Part shown: piece after piece, positions 25,324 through 36,455 of the stretch
Numbering within the stretch: the stretch's first letter is position 1
Layout of the letters: each line of letters begins with the position of its first letter
Assembly (NCBI RefSeq): GCF_014205675.1
Contig: NZ_JACIIX010000006.1
Coordinates: 1 to 60,489 of the forward strand
Direction of reading: 5' to 3'
Source: Novispirillum itersonii
GTDB taxonomy: Bacteria > Pseudomonadota > Alphaproteobacteria > Rhodospirillales > Rhodospirillaceae
DNA: 60,489 nucleotides
The notes under the pieces: generated by a model
Seen by the model: the letters and a program-made list of their open reading frames with translations, nothing else
Databases searched by the model: none
Told to the model about the DNA's origin: nothing
Translations under genes and position numbers: made by a program

Positions 25324-27959
25324 GGTCCGGCGGCCTTTCGGCTGGGGGGGAGGTCAGGGGCGGCTGCGGCGGGGGCCGCAAGGGTCTGTTCAACATCGGT
25401 GATCAGCGCCGTGATCGTCGCCTGTAACGACTGGCGGCAGCGGATCAGGGTCAGGGCGGCTGTCTCGCCCGGATCTCCGTCAGGGCCGGGGGTGGCGGGG
25501 GCCAGATCCCGCATCACCGCATCGGCGCGGGCGGCGGCATCGCGGAACCGCATGTTTCCGGCACTGCCTTTCAGGCGGTGGGCAATCTGGTGCAGGGTGT
25601 CGCGGTCCAGCCCGGGGGTGGTCAGGTGGTCCGACAGGTCGCGCAGACCGTCCAGCATCAGGTGACGCAGGCGGCGGGCCTGTTCCGGCCCCATCAGCAC
25701 ATCCAGTGGTTCGTCCACCGGATCCGGCATCCCCGGCAGGGCGGTGCGTGGCAGCAGGGGCAGGGCGTCATCCGGAAGGATCCCGGCAGGCAGGACCTGA
25801 TGGGCGCCGGCGGTGATCAGCAGATCCTCCAGACCATGCCCGGTGTCCTGCCCGCCCGGGACAACAATGATTTCCGCCGGCAGGGCGTGGCTGTGGTTGA
25901 TGGTGGCCAGATGCCGCAGGAACGGAACCAGTGCCGCCGGGTCGCCCTCCGGGATGATCAGCATGGCATCAAAGGAACGGGCCGCCAGCATGGAGAGCGC
26001 GGCCTGATCACTGCGGCAGGGGAAGACCCGGTCGCCGTGGCGGTGCAGGGCGGCAGACCAGTCCGGTTGATCCGCCGGACCACAGCGCAGCAGGATATCC
26101 AGCGTGCGGGGTGTGGTCTCTGGATCCGCTGCCGGATCTGATGCGGTCTCAGTCCCCGCTGCGGCTGCGGGAGCCGGGGTTTCGGCGCGGGTGCGGTGCA
26201 GGGTGTCCAGCAGATGCGCCGGATTGAACGGTTTGGCGACATGGGCGTTCATCCCGGCCTCGCGGCAGCGGCGCACGTCTTCCTGCATGGCATTGGCGGT
26301 CAGCGCCACCACCGGCACCTGCCCGAACGGGGCGGGCAGGGCCCGGATGCGGCGGGTGGCTTCCGGTCCGTCCATCCCCGGCATCTGCATATCCATCAGA
26401 ATGACGTCGTAGCGGTTCTCTCCGGCCAGCGCCACCGCTTCGGCCCCGGAAGCGACCACATCAATCCGGTGACCGGCGCGGCGCAGCACTTCGGCAGTCA
26501 CCTGCTGGTTGACTGGGTCATCCTCCACCACCAGCAGTCGCAGGGCCGGGGGGCTGGCGGCTGCGGTCAGGGGGGCACCGGGCGCCGGGGCATCGACGGT
26601 TTCCAGCGGCAGGCTGAGGGTGAAGCGGCTGCCGGCCCCCGGTGTGCTGGTGACGGTGATGCCACCGCCCATCTGCTCGGCCAGACGGCGGCAGATCGCC
26701 AGCCCGAGACCGGCACCGCCGAAGCGGCGGCTGATCGAGGTGTCGGCCTGACTGAAAGCCTGAAAAATCCGGTCCTGTTGCTCCGGGGCGATGCCGATGC
26801 CGGTGTCGGCGACGGTCAGGTCCAGCCGGGTGCGCCCGTCAGCGGTTGGCTCGGACCGCAGCTGAAGGCTGATTCCGCCGTTGAGGGTGAACTTGACGGC
26901 ATTGCCCAGCAGGTTGAACAGGATCTGGCGCAGCCGGGCAGCATCGCCCAGAATCCAGTCCGGCCCCTGCGGCGGCAGATCGGTGGTCAGCACCAGTCCT
27001 TTGTCGCGGGCGCGCGGTTCCATCAGGTCCACCACCGCCTGTATGGTCTGGCGCAGCGACAGCGGGGCTTTTTCCATGTCAGTCTGCTGCCCGCTGTCGA
27101 GACGGGAATAATCCAGCGCGTCATCCAGCACCGTCAGCAGCCCTTCCGCCGACTGGCAGGCGGTTTCCAGCCGTCGCCGGTCCTCCGGCGGCAGGGGAGA
27201 GTCCAGCACCAGCCGGATCATCCCCAGCACGCCGTTCATCGGGGTGCGGACCTCGTGGCTCATCACCGCGAGAAACTCCGATTTGGCGCGGGCCCCGGCC
27301 TCGGCGGCCTCCTTGGCTTCCTTCAGGATGTGGTTGGTGCGGCGCTCCCGCTCAATCTGGAGGTATTCTTCCCGTTGCAGGCGGCTGAACTGGCTGCGGG
27401 TCACCCATCCGGCGACAAAGGCGGCGACGATCATCATGCCGATCACCGCCAGATCGGAGGCACTTTCCGGGTCGGGGCGCAGCACTCCCCAGAACAGCAG
27501 GCTGATCACCGGGCCATAGGCCGACACCGCCGCCGCCGCCCGGAAGCTGCCGGGCAGGCAGATGAACAGGGCGATGGACATCAGCGGCAGCAGGATGCCG
27601 CCGTGCCGTTCCAGCGCCGGATGGTTGAAGATCAGCGCGTTCAGGGTCAGGAAGGCATATTGCTGAAGATAGGTGGTCCAGATGATGGCCCGGCTGGTGC
27701 GGGCCCGGCTGAGGGCCAGCAGCGCCGACAGGCCGATCAGGGCGATCAGCAGCCGGTCGAAGGTGAAGAACAGCAGGGTGTCGCCGGACAGCATCAGCAG
27801 GTCAAACGGCAGGAAGCCCAGACTGGTCAGGGTGGTGGCGGCCACGCACAGTTTGGCCGTGCCCAGCGCCCGGGGCACCGAGACGGTCAGGAAGATCTTT
27901 TCCCGGCTGCGGTTCCGGAACTCGCCGGTCCAGGTAATGCTGCGGTGCCCTGAAAACAT
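25320..27959 (-). CDS. Hybrid sensor histidine kinase with REC, degenerate REC and HPt domains
   Basis: About 879 residues. The N-terminal ~190 residues contain about six membrane spans without a recognisable ligand domain. HisKA has the phosphoacceptor in [13 protein letters not shown] (His~235); HATPase has GNAVKF, DTGIGI and GGAGLGLAI. The receiver has Asp~523 in [12 protein letters not shown]. Residues ~617-730 resemble a second receiver without an acceptor Asp. An HPt domain has [11 protein letters not shown] (His~794). This is a complete internal phosphorelay ending on the cognate regulator encoded next. ATG 27959 was chosen: the frame runs upstream to a TTG at 28046 with no ribosome-binding site and into a hairpin region. 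Confidence 0.88.
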   Translation of the reverse strand: MFSGHRSITWTGEFRNRSREKIFLTVSVPRALGTAKLCVAATTLTSLGFLPFDLLMLSGDTLLFFTFDRLLIALIGLSALLALSRARTSRAIIWTTYLQQYAFLTLNALIFNHPALERHGGILLPLMSIALFICLPGSFRAAAAVSAYGPVISLLFWGVLRPDPESASDLAVIGMMIVAAFVAGWVTRSQFSRLQREEYLQIERERRTNHILKEAKEAAEAGARAKSEFLAVMSHEVRTPMNGVLGMIRLVLDSPLPPEDRRRLETACQSAEGLLTVLDDALDYSRLDSGQQTDMEKAPLSLRQTIQAVVDLMEPRARDKGLVLTTDLPPQGPDWILGDAARLRQILFNLLGNAVKFTLNGGISLQLRSEPTADGRTRLDLTVADTGIGIAPEQQDRIFQAFSQADTSISRRFGGAGLGLAICRRLAEQMGGGITVTSTPGAGSRFTLSLPLETVDAPAPGAPLTAAASPPALRLLVVEDDPVNQQVTAEVLRRAGHRIDVVASGAEAVALAGENRYDVILMDMQMPGMDGPEATRRIRALPAPFGQVPVVALTANAMQEDVRRCREAGMNAHVAKPFNPAHLLDTLHRTRAETPAPAAAAGTETASDPAADPETTPRTLDILLRCGPADQPDWSAALHRHGDRVFPCRSDQAALSMLAARSFDAMLIIPEGDPAALVPFLRHLATINHSHALPAEIIVVPGGQDTGHGLEDLLITAGAHQVLPAGILPDDALPLLPRTALPGMPDPVDEPLDVLMGPEQARRLRHLMLDGLRDLSDHLTTPGLDRDTLHQIAHRLKGSAGNMRFRDAAARADAVMRDLAPATPGPDGDPGETAALTLIRCRQSLQATITALITDVEQTLAAPAAAAPDLPPSRKAAGP

Positions 27960-28019
27960 CAGATCCCGGTCCCCCACCAAAGTCGCGCTGATGCCCGGCC
28001 TGCCCCCAGACCGTGTTTT

Positions 28020-28090
28020 GCAAAACAATGGGGTTTCGCAAAACAACGGGGATCCTCCGGCGGAGGATAAAGTCCGCCGGAGGATCCCCG
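28020..28090. repeat. 18-bp-armed hairpin and 14-bp direct repeat in the kinase leader
   Basis: An almost unbroken 18-bp inverted repeat (28047-28064 with 28073-28090, core GGATCCTCCGGCGGA, 8-base loop) lies in the divergent region. Beside it, GCAAAACAAYGGGG occurs twice (28020-28033, 28038-28051), and the second copy runs into the hairpin arm. No T tract follows the stem in either direction strongly enough for a terminator. In the kinase mRNA it would be a very stable 5' structure. Confidence 0.6.
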
Positions 28091-28156
28091 GGCAGGCGTA
28101 TGGTACAGGGGATTGACGGCGGGGGAAAGTCAGCTGAGGGGCGCAGACTCCTGATC

Positions 28157-28190
28157 AATCATCAACAAACAGAGAGGTTTGCTGATGATT
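28157..28190. repeat. 14-bp inverted repeat in the kinase/pnt intergenic region
   Basis: AATCATCAACAAAC (28157-28170) and GTTTGCTGATGATT (28177-28190) match at 13 of 14 positions around a 6-base loop. The remaining ~250 bp to pntAA contain AT-rich blocks suitable for a promoter but no coding frame. Operator or hairpin cannot be distinguished. Confidence 0.45.
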
Positions 28191-28443
28191 TTCCGGTATA
28201 AGCCGCGCATATTGGATACAGAACCGCAGGTTATCCCCAGCGCCGGGTAGGGGGAGGGGTAGGGAAAGTGTAGGCCTGTTTCGCGCGGAACCCACCCACA
28301 GGTAATATTCTATCGGTTTTTTTAGGGGAGATCGGAATTTCCTGTCGTTGAGGGCTTCACAACCGCCCCCCGTTACAGGCATGGTTACCCCCATATTGCT
28401 GCAACTCCAACACAATTGGAACAGGCACAAGGGATACGCCCAA

Positions 28444-29604
28444 ATGAAGATCGCCATACCGAAGGAGCGCCGCGCCGGAGAACTGCGCGTGGCCGCATCC
28501 CCGGAGACGGTGAAGAAGCTGATCGGCCTTGGTTACAGCGTTGTGATCGAGGCCGGTGCCGGGGAGGGTTCTTCCTTCCCCGATGCCCAGTTCGCCGAAG
28601 CCGGAGCCACCGTCGCCGCCGATGCGGCGGCGCTGTCTGACGCCGATATCATCCTGAAGGTCCGCCGTCCGCTGACCGCAGAGGAAGGCACCGATGAAAC
28701 CGCCTCGTACAAAGAAGGCGCGGTGCTGTTCTGCCAGCTGGATGCCCTGACCCAGCCGGGTGTGGTCAAGGCGCTGGAGGCCCGCAAGGTCACCTCCTTC
28801 GCCATGGAGCTGATGCCCCGCATCACCCGCGCCCAGTCGATGGATATCCTGTCATCGCAGAACAACCTTGCCGGATACCGTGCCGTGATTGATGGGGCGG
28901 CGGAATTCGGTCGGGCGTTCCCGATGATGATGACGGCGGCGGGCACCGTGGCCCCGGCCCGGGTGCTGGTGTTCGGCGCCGGGGTGGCCGGTCTTCAGGC
29001 CGTTGCCACCGCCAAGCGCCTCGGCGCGGTGGTGCATGCCACCGACGTGCGCCCGGCCACCAAGGAACAGGTGGAATCCCTGGGCGGCAAGTTTGTCGTC
29101 GTTGACGAAGCCATGGAAAAAGAGGCGGAAACCGCCGGTGGCTACGCCAAGGAAATGCCGCCGGAATATTTCGTCAAGCAGAAGCAGGTGGTCGGCGAGT
29201 TCCTGAAGAAGGCCGACATCGCGATCACCACCGCCCTGATTCCCGGCCGTAAGGCCCCGACCCTGATCACCGAAGAGCAGGTGAAGACGATGAAGCCGGG
29301 CTCGGTGATCATCGATCTGGCCGCTGAGCAGGGCGGCAACTGCGAATGCACGGTGCCGGGGGAGGTGGTGATCCGCCACGGTGTCAAGGTGGTCGGCCAT
29401 ACCAATGTCGCCAGCCGCCTGCCGGGGGATTCTTCCGCCCTGTTTTCCCGCAACCTGTTCAACTTCGTCCAGCTGTTGACCGACAAGGGGGACAAGACCC
29501 TGAAGATCAACTGGGACGATGATCTGGTGAAGGGCACCTGCGTCACCCGCGACGGCGCGGTGGTGCATCCGGCGCTGGCGGCAACGCCCGCCGCCGCAGG
29601 CTGA
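28444..29604 (+). CDS. pntAA: NAD(P) transhydrogenase alpha subunit, part 1 (NAD-binding domain I)
   Basis: A 386-residue soluble NAD(H)-binding subunit of the proton-translocating transhydrogenase. It begins [23 protein letters not shown], as in alanine dehydrogenase/PntA. The Rossmann loop [22 protein letters not shown] and the mobile-loop region around [14 protein letters not shown] are present. It sits on the cytoplasmic face and passes hydride between NADH and NADP+ bound to PntB. A separate short membrane gene (pntAB) follows, the three-gene form known from Rhodospirillum rubrum. ATG 28444 is the family start; only a weak AAGGG precedes it. First gene of the operon. Confidence 0.96.
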   Translation: MKIAIPKERRAGELRVAASPETVKKLIGLGYSVVIEAGAGEGSSFPDAQFAEAGATVAADAAALSDADIILKVRRPLTAEEGTDETASYKEGAVLFCQLDALTQPGVVKALEARKVTSFAMELMPRITRAQSMDILSSQNNLAGYRAVIDGAAEFGRAFPMMMTAAGTVAPARVLVFGAGVAGLQAVATAKRLGAVVHATDVRPATKEQVESLGGKFVVVDEAMEKEAETAGGYAKEMPPEYFVKQKQVVGEFLKKADIAITTALIPGRKAPTLITEEQVKTMKPGSVIIDLAAEQGGNCECTVPGEVVIRHGVKVVGHTNVASRLPGDSSALFSRNLFNFVQLLTDKGDKTLKINWDDDLVKGTCVTRDGAVVHPALAATPAAAG

Positions 29605-29621
29605 CAGGGAGGACAGGGATA

Positions 29622-30041
29622 ATGGATCAATCTGTTCAGGCCATTCAGGAAGCCGCCAAGGTGGTGGCCCAGCAGGCCAGCGAACTGGCGATGAAGGCGC
29701 AGGTTCTGGCGGCGCAGGCCGCCGCCACCTCGGCGCAGGCCGGGGCCGCCCATGGCGGGAATGAGTTCTGGTATCTGTTCACCATCTTCATTCTGGCGTG
29801 TTTCGTCGGGTTCTATGTGGTGTGGTCGGTGACCCCGGCCCTGCACTCGCCGCTGATGGGCGTGACCAACGCCATCAGCTCGGTGATCATCGTCGGCGCC
29901 CTGATCGCGACCGGCCCGGTGGATTTCACCGGCTCGAAGATTCTCGGCTTTTTTGCCGTGCTTCTGGCCGCGGTGAACATCTTCGGCGGCTTTATCGTGA
30001 CGCAGCGGATGCTCCAGATGTTCAAGAAAAAGGGCAAGTAA
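29622..30041 (+). CDS. pntAB: NAD(P) transhydrogenase alpha subunit, part 2 (membrane domain)
   Basis: A 139-residue membrane protein corresponding to the C-terminal part of enterobacterial PntA. A soluble, alanine/glutamine-rich N-terminal helix of ~45 residues precedes four hydrophobic spans, including [20 protein letters not shown] and [20 protein letters not shown]. With PntB it forms the proton channel. It starts 17 bp after pntAA and is preceded by a GGGAGG site. Confidence 0.95.
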   Translation: MDQSVQAIQEAAKVVAQQASELAMKAQVLAAQAAATSAQAGAAHGGNEFWYLFTIFILACFVGFYVVWSVTPALHSPLMGVTNAISSVIIVGALIATGPVDFTGSKILGFFAVLLAAVNIFGGFIVTQRMLQMFKKKGK

Positions 30042-30056
30042 GGGGAACCGCATCAG

Positions 30057-31454
30057 ATGAGCGCCACGGATTTCACCATGGCGGCGTATATTATCGCCGC
30101 CGTCTGCTTCATCCTCGCCCTGCGCGGACTGTCGCACCCTGAAAGCGCCCGTAAGGGCAACATGCTCGGCATGATCGGCATGGGTCTGGCCATCGTCACC
30201 ACGCTGGTGTCACCGGTGGTCCAGAGCTATGCCCTGATCATCGTCGCCATCGTCATCGGTGGCACCATCGGCACCGTCGTCGCCCTGCGGGTGCAGATGA
30301 CGGCCCTGCCGCAGCTGGTCGCCGCCTTCCACTCGCTGGTCGGTATGGCCGCCGTGCTGGTGGCCTCCGCCGCCCTGTTCGCGCCGGAAAGCTATGGCAT
30401 CGGTACCGTCGGCCACATCAAGGCCGGGTCGCTGGTGGAAATGAGCCTCGGCGTCGCCGTCGGGGCGATCACCTTCTCCGGCTCGGTCATCGCCTTCGGC
30501 AAATTGCAGGGCCTGATTTCCGGCAAGCCGTTGCAGTTCCCGATGCAGCATCCGCTGAACGCGGTGCTGGGGATCCTGCTGCTGGTCCTGATCGTGTGGT
30601 TTGTCAGCACTGAAAGCTACTTCGCTTTCACCCTGCTGGTGATTCTGGCCTTTGCCCTCGGCTTCCTGCTGATCCTGCCGATCGGCGGGGCGGATATGCC
30701 GGTGGTCATTTCCATGCTCAACTCCTACTCCGGCTGGGCGGCCTGTGGCATCGGCTTCACGCTGGGCAACTCGCTGCTGATCGTCGCCGGGGCGCTGGTC
30801 GGGGCCTCCGGGGCGATCCTGTCCTACATCATGTGTAAGGGCATGAACCGCTCCATCTTCAACGTCATCCTCGGCGGGTTCGGCGGCGAAAGCGCCGTGG
30901 CCTCTGCCGGTGGTCCGGGCGGCGACCGGGCGGTCAAGGCCGGGTCGGCGGAAGATGCGGCCTTCATCATGAAGAATGCCTCCAAGGTCATCATCGTGCC
31001 GGGCTATGGCATGGCGGTGGCGCAGGCCCAGCATTCCCTGCGGGAAATGGCTGACCTGCTGAAGGCGGAAGGCGTGGACGTGAAGTACGCCATCCACCCG
31101 GTGGCGGGCCGTATGCCGGGCCACATGAACGTGCTGCTGGCCGAAGCCAATGTGCCCTATGACGAAGTGTTCGAGCTGGAAGAGATCAACAACGACTTCC
31201 AGACCGCCGATGTCGCCTATGTCATCGGGGCCAATGACGTCACCAATCCGGCGGCCAAGACCGATCCGGCCAGCCCGATCTTCGGGATGCCGATCCTCGA
31301 CGTCGAAAAGGCCAAGACCGTGCTGTTCATCAAGCGGTCGATGGCATCGGGCTATGCCGGGGTGGAGAACGAGCTGTTCTTCCGCGACAACACCATGATG
31401 CTGTTCGGCGATGCCAAGAAAATGACCGAAGAAATCGTTCAGTCGCTCGGCTGA
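30057..31454 (+). CDS. pntB: NAD(P) transhydrogenase beta subunit
   Basis: A 465-residue subunit with about nine membrane spans followed by the cytoplasmic NADP(H)-binding domain III. The domain III fingerprint VIIVPGYGMAVAQAQHSL, the segment KYAIHPVAGRMPGHMNVLLAEA and the loop GANDVTNPAAKTDP are all intact. The enzyme uses the proton-motive force to drive NADPH formation from NADH, matching the neighbouring glutaredoxin and catalase-peroxidase, which depend on or protect cellular reductant. Last gene of the operon, with a terminator 26 bp downstream. Confidence 0.96.
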   Translation: MSATDFTMAAYIIAAVCFILALRGLSHPESARKGNMLGMIGMGLAIVTTLVSPVVQSYALIIVAIVIGGTIGTVVALRVQMTALPQLVAAFHSLVGMAAVLVASAALFAPESYGIGTVGHIKAGSLVEMSLGVAVGAITFSGSVIAFGKLQGLISGKPLQFPMQHPLNAVLGILLLVLIVWFVSTESYFAFTLLVILAFALGFLLILPIGGADMPVVISMLNSYSGWAACGIGFTLGNSLLIVAGALVGASGAILSYIMCKGMNRSIFNVILGGFGGESAVASAGGPGGDRAVKAGSAEDAAFIMKNASKVIIVPGYGMAVAQAQHSLREMADLLKAEGVDVKYAIHPVAGRMPGHMNVLLAEANVPYDEVFELEEINNDFQTADVAYVIGANDVTNPAAKTDPASPIFGMPILDVEKAKTVLFIKRSMASGYAGVENELFFRDNTMMLFGDAKKMTEEIVQSLG

Positions 31455-31480
31455 TCCGGTTTTCCGGTTGAAAAGACCAG

Positions 31481-31518
31481 ACCCCTCTCCCGGCACACCG
31501 GGGGAGGGGTTTGTTTTT
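31481..31518 (+). terminator. Terminator of the pnt operon
   Basis: ACCCCTCTCCCGG pairs with CCGGGGGAGGGGT (one bulge) and is followed by TTGTTTTT. Confidence 0.85.
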
Positions 31519-31657
31519 GCAGGGGAATTCTAAAAATCGTCAAAACCGATTGAAAGTATCGGAACTATCGTCTGGAATGGTTTTCTCAATCGGGTATGGT
31601 GTTCTCACCGCGCTGAGGCGCACCGCGACACACCGCACATCAGAGAGGGCACCGACG

Positions 31658-31915
31658 ATGAAGGTCGAGATCTACACCAAGGAAACCTGCATGTTCTGCC
31701 ACAAGGCCAAGGCTTGGTTCGCGGAACACAACATCCCCTACGAAGAGAAGGACGTCGGCACCACCGCTGCTTTCTCGGCGATGCAGGAGCGGGTTCCGGG
31801 TGCGAAGACCGTGCCGCAGATCCTGATCGACGGCCATGTCATCGGTGGCTGGGATAATCTGTCGGCCTATGCCGAACCGATCCTGAAGAAGCTGCGCACC
31901 GCCTACCCGGCGTAA
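31658..31915 (+). CDS. grxC: Glutaredoxin (GrxC type)
   Basis: An 85-residue thioredoxin-fold protein. The redox motif is CMFC (residues 11-14 in YTKETCMFCHKAK), the cis-proline is in KTVPQILIDG, and the C-terminal GGWDNL glutathione contact is present. It reduces protein and low-molecular-weight disulfides using glutathione. CMFC differs from the usual CPYC in having Met after the nucleophilic Cys, which may alter redox potential. ATG 31658 follows GAGAGGG. The surrounding genes also deal with redox balance. Confidence 0.9.
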   Translation: MKVEIYTKETCMFCHKAKAWFAEHNIPYEEKDVGTTAAFSAMQERVPGAKTVPQILIDGHVIGGWDNLSAYAEPILKKLRTAYPA

Positions 31916-31943
31916 ACAGATCCGCTGTCTGTCTCAAAGAGAG

Positions 31944-31990
31944 AAAAAAGGGGCCGGATGTGCTGCGGTTTTCAGCCGCCGTCCGGCCCC
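31944..31990 (-). terminator. Minus-strand terminator without an annotated gene
   Basis: GGGGCCGGA (31950-31958) pairs with TCCGGCCCC (31982-31990). Read on the minus strand, the stem is followed by six T (31949-31944). No minus-strand gene lies within 2.9 kb to the right, so a short minus-strand transcript from the katG upstream region, or antisense to katG, is implied. A second small hairpin, CCCCGG/CCGGGG, lies at 31996-32012. The remaining ~175 bp to katG presumably hold its promoter. Confidence 0.6.
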
Positions 31991-32026
31991 CTGATCCCCG
32001 GATGAACCGGGGTCTGACGTCTGTAA

Positions 32027-34342
<2,316 letters not shown>

Positions 34343-34363
34343 TCCGGTTGAAGCCTTTACGCC

Positions 34364-34399
34364 AAAAAAGCCCCGGAGCCAACGCGCCGGGGCTTTTTT
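34364..34399 (+). terminator. Terminator of katG
   Basis: AAAAAAGCCCCGG (34364-34376) pairs with CCGGGGCTTTTTT (34387-34399). It can work in both directions. Confidence 0.93.
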
Positions 34400-34412
34400 G
34401 TGCCCGCACCGG

Positions 34413-34545
34413 GCGTAAAACCGGCGGGCTCTGCTTCCCGCCCGGTGGCTTTGCCAGAAGGCGTAAAATTATGTGGGCTTTGCCCCCCGCTGGCTTTGCC
34501 AGCAGATGTAAAAACCATGCGGGCTCTGCCCGCTGGCCCACAAGG
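34413..34545. repeat. Three imperfect 40-48-bp tandem units made of small hairpins
   Basis: Units starting at 34413, 34461 and 34506 each begin with a GTAAAA-type block, followed by a GGGCTYTGCCC-type mini-hairpin and a CTGGCTTTGCCAG-type mini-hairpin. They are related but not identical. Frames across this stretch look like translated repeat, not protein. It is part of a 624-bp gene-free region between katG and thiE. Confidence 0.7.
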
Positions 34546-34567
34546 AGGCGCGGCCTCCTTGACCTCT
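34541..34567. repeat. Palindromic element shared with 43266-43292
   Basis: CAAGGAGGC, 3 bases, GCCTCCTTG, followed by ACCTCT. The 27-bp stretch is an exact reverse complement of 43266-43292. No gene or IS end is visible around either copy. The next ~135 bp (34568-34702) contain no clear feature. Confidence 0.8.
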
Positions 34568-34702
34568 GTTTTAAGAAGAAATGAGATCCCGGAGGGCTGT
34601 GAAGACTTTGTTTGCAGGGCAAAGCCCTGCGGAACCAAACAGGATGGGGATGGGACCTTGATTTGCCGCTCAGGCTCCCAAGTAACGGGATCGCCCAAAA
34701 GT

Positions 34703-34890
34703 GGGATCCAAGGGCCAATGGCCCCAGCCGGGCGGGAGCCCGTCTTTATGGGAAGGGATCCAAGGGCCAATGGCCCCAACCGGGCGGAAGCCCGGCTTTT
34801 TTATGGGAAGGGATCCAAGGGCCAATGGCCCCTGCCGGGCGGAAGCTCGGCTTTATAGCAAGGGATCCAAGGGCCAATGGCCCTTGGCGG
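34703..34890. repeat. Four tandem 52-55-bp repeats
   Basis: Units start at 34703, 34755, 34810 and 34862, each opening with GGGATCCAAGGGCCAATGGC. Each of the first three continues with a CCGGGCGGRAGCYCG-type hairpin and a TTTAT block; the fourth is truncated after the conserved head. Spacing is 52, 55 and 52 bp. There are no unique spacers, so it is not a CRISPR array. It lies just downstream of the thiE 3' end. Confidence 0.85.
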
Positions 34891-34966
34891 GTGCGGGCCG
34901 GGCCCGCGTTTCCCTCTCCTGTCAGGGTGCGGGCCGGGGACCCGCACTCTCCACGCAAAGCGACCC

Positions 34967-35632
34967 TTACAGTGCCAGCACCGGGCCGAAGGCCTTGACG
35001 GCGGCGGCGGCACCGTCGGGGTGCCCCCAGACGCCGCTGGAGACGGCGATGAAGTCGGCCCCGGCTTCCACCAGCGGGCGGGCGTTATCGACGGTGATGC
35101 CACCGATGGCGACGCAGGGGGTGGTCATCATCGCCTGCCACCATTCCAGCAGGTCGGCGTCGGCCTCGGCGGTTGTTTCTTTGGTGGTGGTGGGGAAGAA
35201 AGCGCCGAAGGCGACATAGTCGGCACCGTTTTCGGCGGCGATCATCGCCAGATGGCGGCTGTCGTTGCAGGTGACGCCGACAATGGCATCCGGCCCCATA
35301 ATGGCGCGCGCCTGCTTATAGGGAGTGTCCTTCTGGCCGATGTGGACGCCGTCGCAGCCGGTCTCCTTGGCCAGATCCGGGTTGTCATTCAGGATCAGGG
35401 CGACGCCCCGGTCCTGCGCCACCGGACGCAGCACATCGACGGCGCGGCGCACGGTATCGTCATCCACATCCTTCAGGCGGATCTGTAGGGCGGCCACGTC
35501 CCCGGCATCCAGCGCGGCGGCGAGGGTGGCGGCGAAGGCTTCCACATCCGGCAACGCGGGCGGGGTGATCAGATACAGGCGGCAGTCCCGGGGATCGGTG
35601 GCGGAGGAGGAAGAGGAACGGGCTTTGGCCAT
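34967..35632 (-). CDS. thiE: Thiamine-phosphate synthase
   Basis: A 221-residue TIM-barrel enzyme joining the pyrimidine and thiazole halves of thiamine in the cytoplasm. Family features: an early [12 protein letters not shown] strand, [14 protein letters not shown], the pyrophosphate/Mg segment [34 protein letters not shown], and the glycine-rich [24 protein letters not shown]. The usual GVTCH is GVTCN here. ATG 35632 was chosen; an in-frame start at 35734 would add a non-conserved leader. The ser-rich N-terminal stretch is probably unstructured. The next gene leftward is across the repeat region, so it is likely transcribed alone or with the small minus-strand gene upstream. Confidence 0.9.
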   Translation of the reverse strand: MAKARSSSSSATDPRDCRLYLITPPALPDVEAFAATLAAALDAGDVAALQIRLKDVDDDTVRRAVDVLRPVAQDRGVALILNDNPDLAKETGCDGVHIGQKDTPYKQARAIMGPDAIVGVTCNDSRHLAMIAAENGADYVAFGAFFPTTTKETTAEADADLLEWWQAMMTTPCVAIGGITVDNARPLVEAGADFIAVSSGVWGHPDGAAAAVKAFGPVLAL

Positions 35633-35758
35633 CAGGCAGGGTCCAATACAGGCAGAAGGGCAGGCAGAGGGCGGAAACGCGCTGAAACAGCGGACATGTC
35701 CCCCTTTCATAGCCCGCTCTGGCCGTCGCTTCAATTGTGGATCACGGAAAACCGTGGA

Positions 35759-36232
35759 TCAGGGGCATCTGCCGGGGGAAAATCCGGCGGGGGCAGGGCC
35801 ATCCTCGGCCCGCAGCAGGGTGCCGCCATGGCGGGCGGCGATGTCGGACAGGCGCGGCCAGGCCGGGGCGGGCACGGTGGCGGACAGAGCAACCGCCGTC
35901 TGCCCGTCGGCCCAGGCCGCCAGCGCCAGACCGGGGGCGTCGCCGCAGTCCAGCACCGTGGTCCATGCCGGGGCATCGGGCAGTCCGGCGGCGACATCGG
36001 CCACCGCCAGCCGCAGCCAGCGCGGACCCAGCCAGCGGGCGGCCCCGGGGGCGCTCCACAGTTCCGCCGGGCAGCCCTGTGCGGCCGCCTCCCGCAGGGC
36101 GGTGCGGATATCGTCGTGGCTGCATACCCGCAGGCGCAGGGTCGGGCAGGGCTGGGCGGACAGGGCGGGGACTCCGCTGTGGGGCAGGTGTGGGGCGGGG
36201 GCAAAGGCGCTGTTGACCGGGGCGGGGGACAG
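35759..36232 (-). CDS. Probable hypothetical protein without a canonical start codon
   Basis: A minus-strand frame of ~157 codons ending at a TGA (35761-35759) upstream of thiE reads like a soluble protein. It shows regular alternation of hydrophobic and polar residues: TLRLRVCSHDDIRTALREA, ARWLGPRWLRLAVADVAAG, WTTVLDCGDAPGLALAAWA and RLSDIAARHGGTLLRAEDG. Going upstream, no ATG, GTG or TTG occurs in this frame before a GTG at 36004, which is inside the conserved-looking part. The 36232 boundary given is an in-frame CTG beside a TATAAGAAT box. Either a non-standard start, a frameshift or a decayed gene is possible. Function unknown. Confidence 0.5.
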   Translation of the reverse strand: MSPAPVNSAFAPAPHLPHSGVPALSAQPCPTLRLRVCSHDDIRTALREAAAQGCPAELWSAPGAARWLGPRWLRLAVADVAAGLPDAPAWTTVLDCGDAPGLALAAWADGQTAVALSATVPAPAWPRLSDIAARHGGTLLRAEDGPAPAGFSPGRCP

Positions 36233-36455
36233 GCCTATTCTTATACCCTGTTTTAACGTCGCTATATAGCATGCTGAAACAGCTTGAAAAATACCGAAGC
36301 ACCGCCGGAGGCTTCCACCCGGCGATTCATACTTCCTTAAGTTCCGCTGGGGCAGAGTAGGCTCGGGTGCCCTTCCTGAGTCACGCCTGTGTTATGGGCC
36401 TGTGCTGAGGGGATGAAGGCACCGGATGAGAAAAGAGATTTTGGAAGAGGCTGCC

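Noticed and set aside
26196-27953. 585-codon plus-strand frame opposite the hybrid kinase
   Set aside because: Gln/Gly/Arg/His-rich with no structure; the minus strand encodes a kinase with all catalytic motifs.
34703-34890. CRISPR array
   Set aside because: Units are head-to-tail without unique spacers, and there are no cas genes.
34348-34998. Several small proteins in the katG-thiE gap
   Set aside because: Their sequences are translations of the tandem repeats in several frames; no start site with good ribosome-binding sequence and no non-repeat part.
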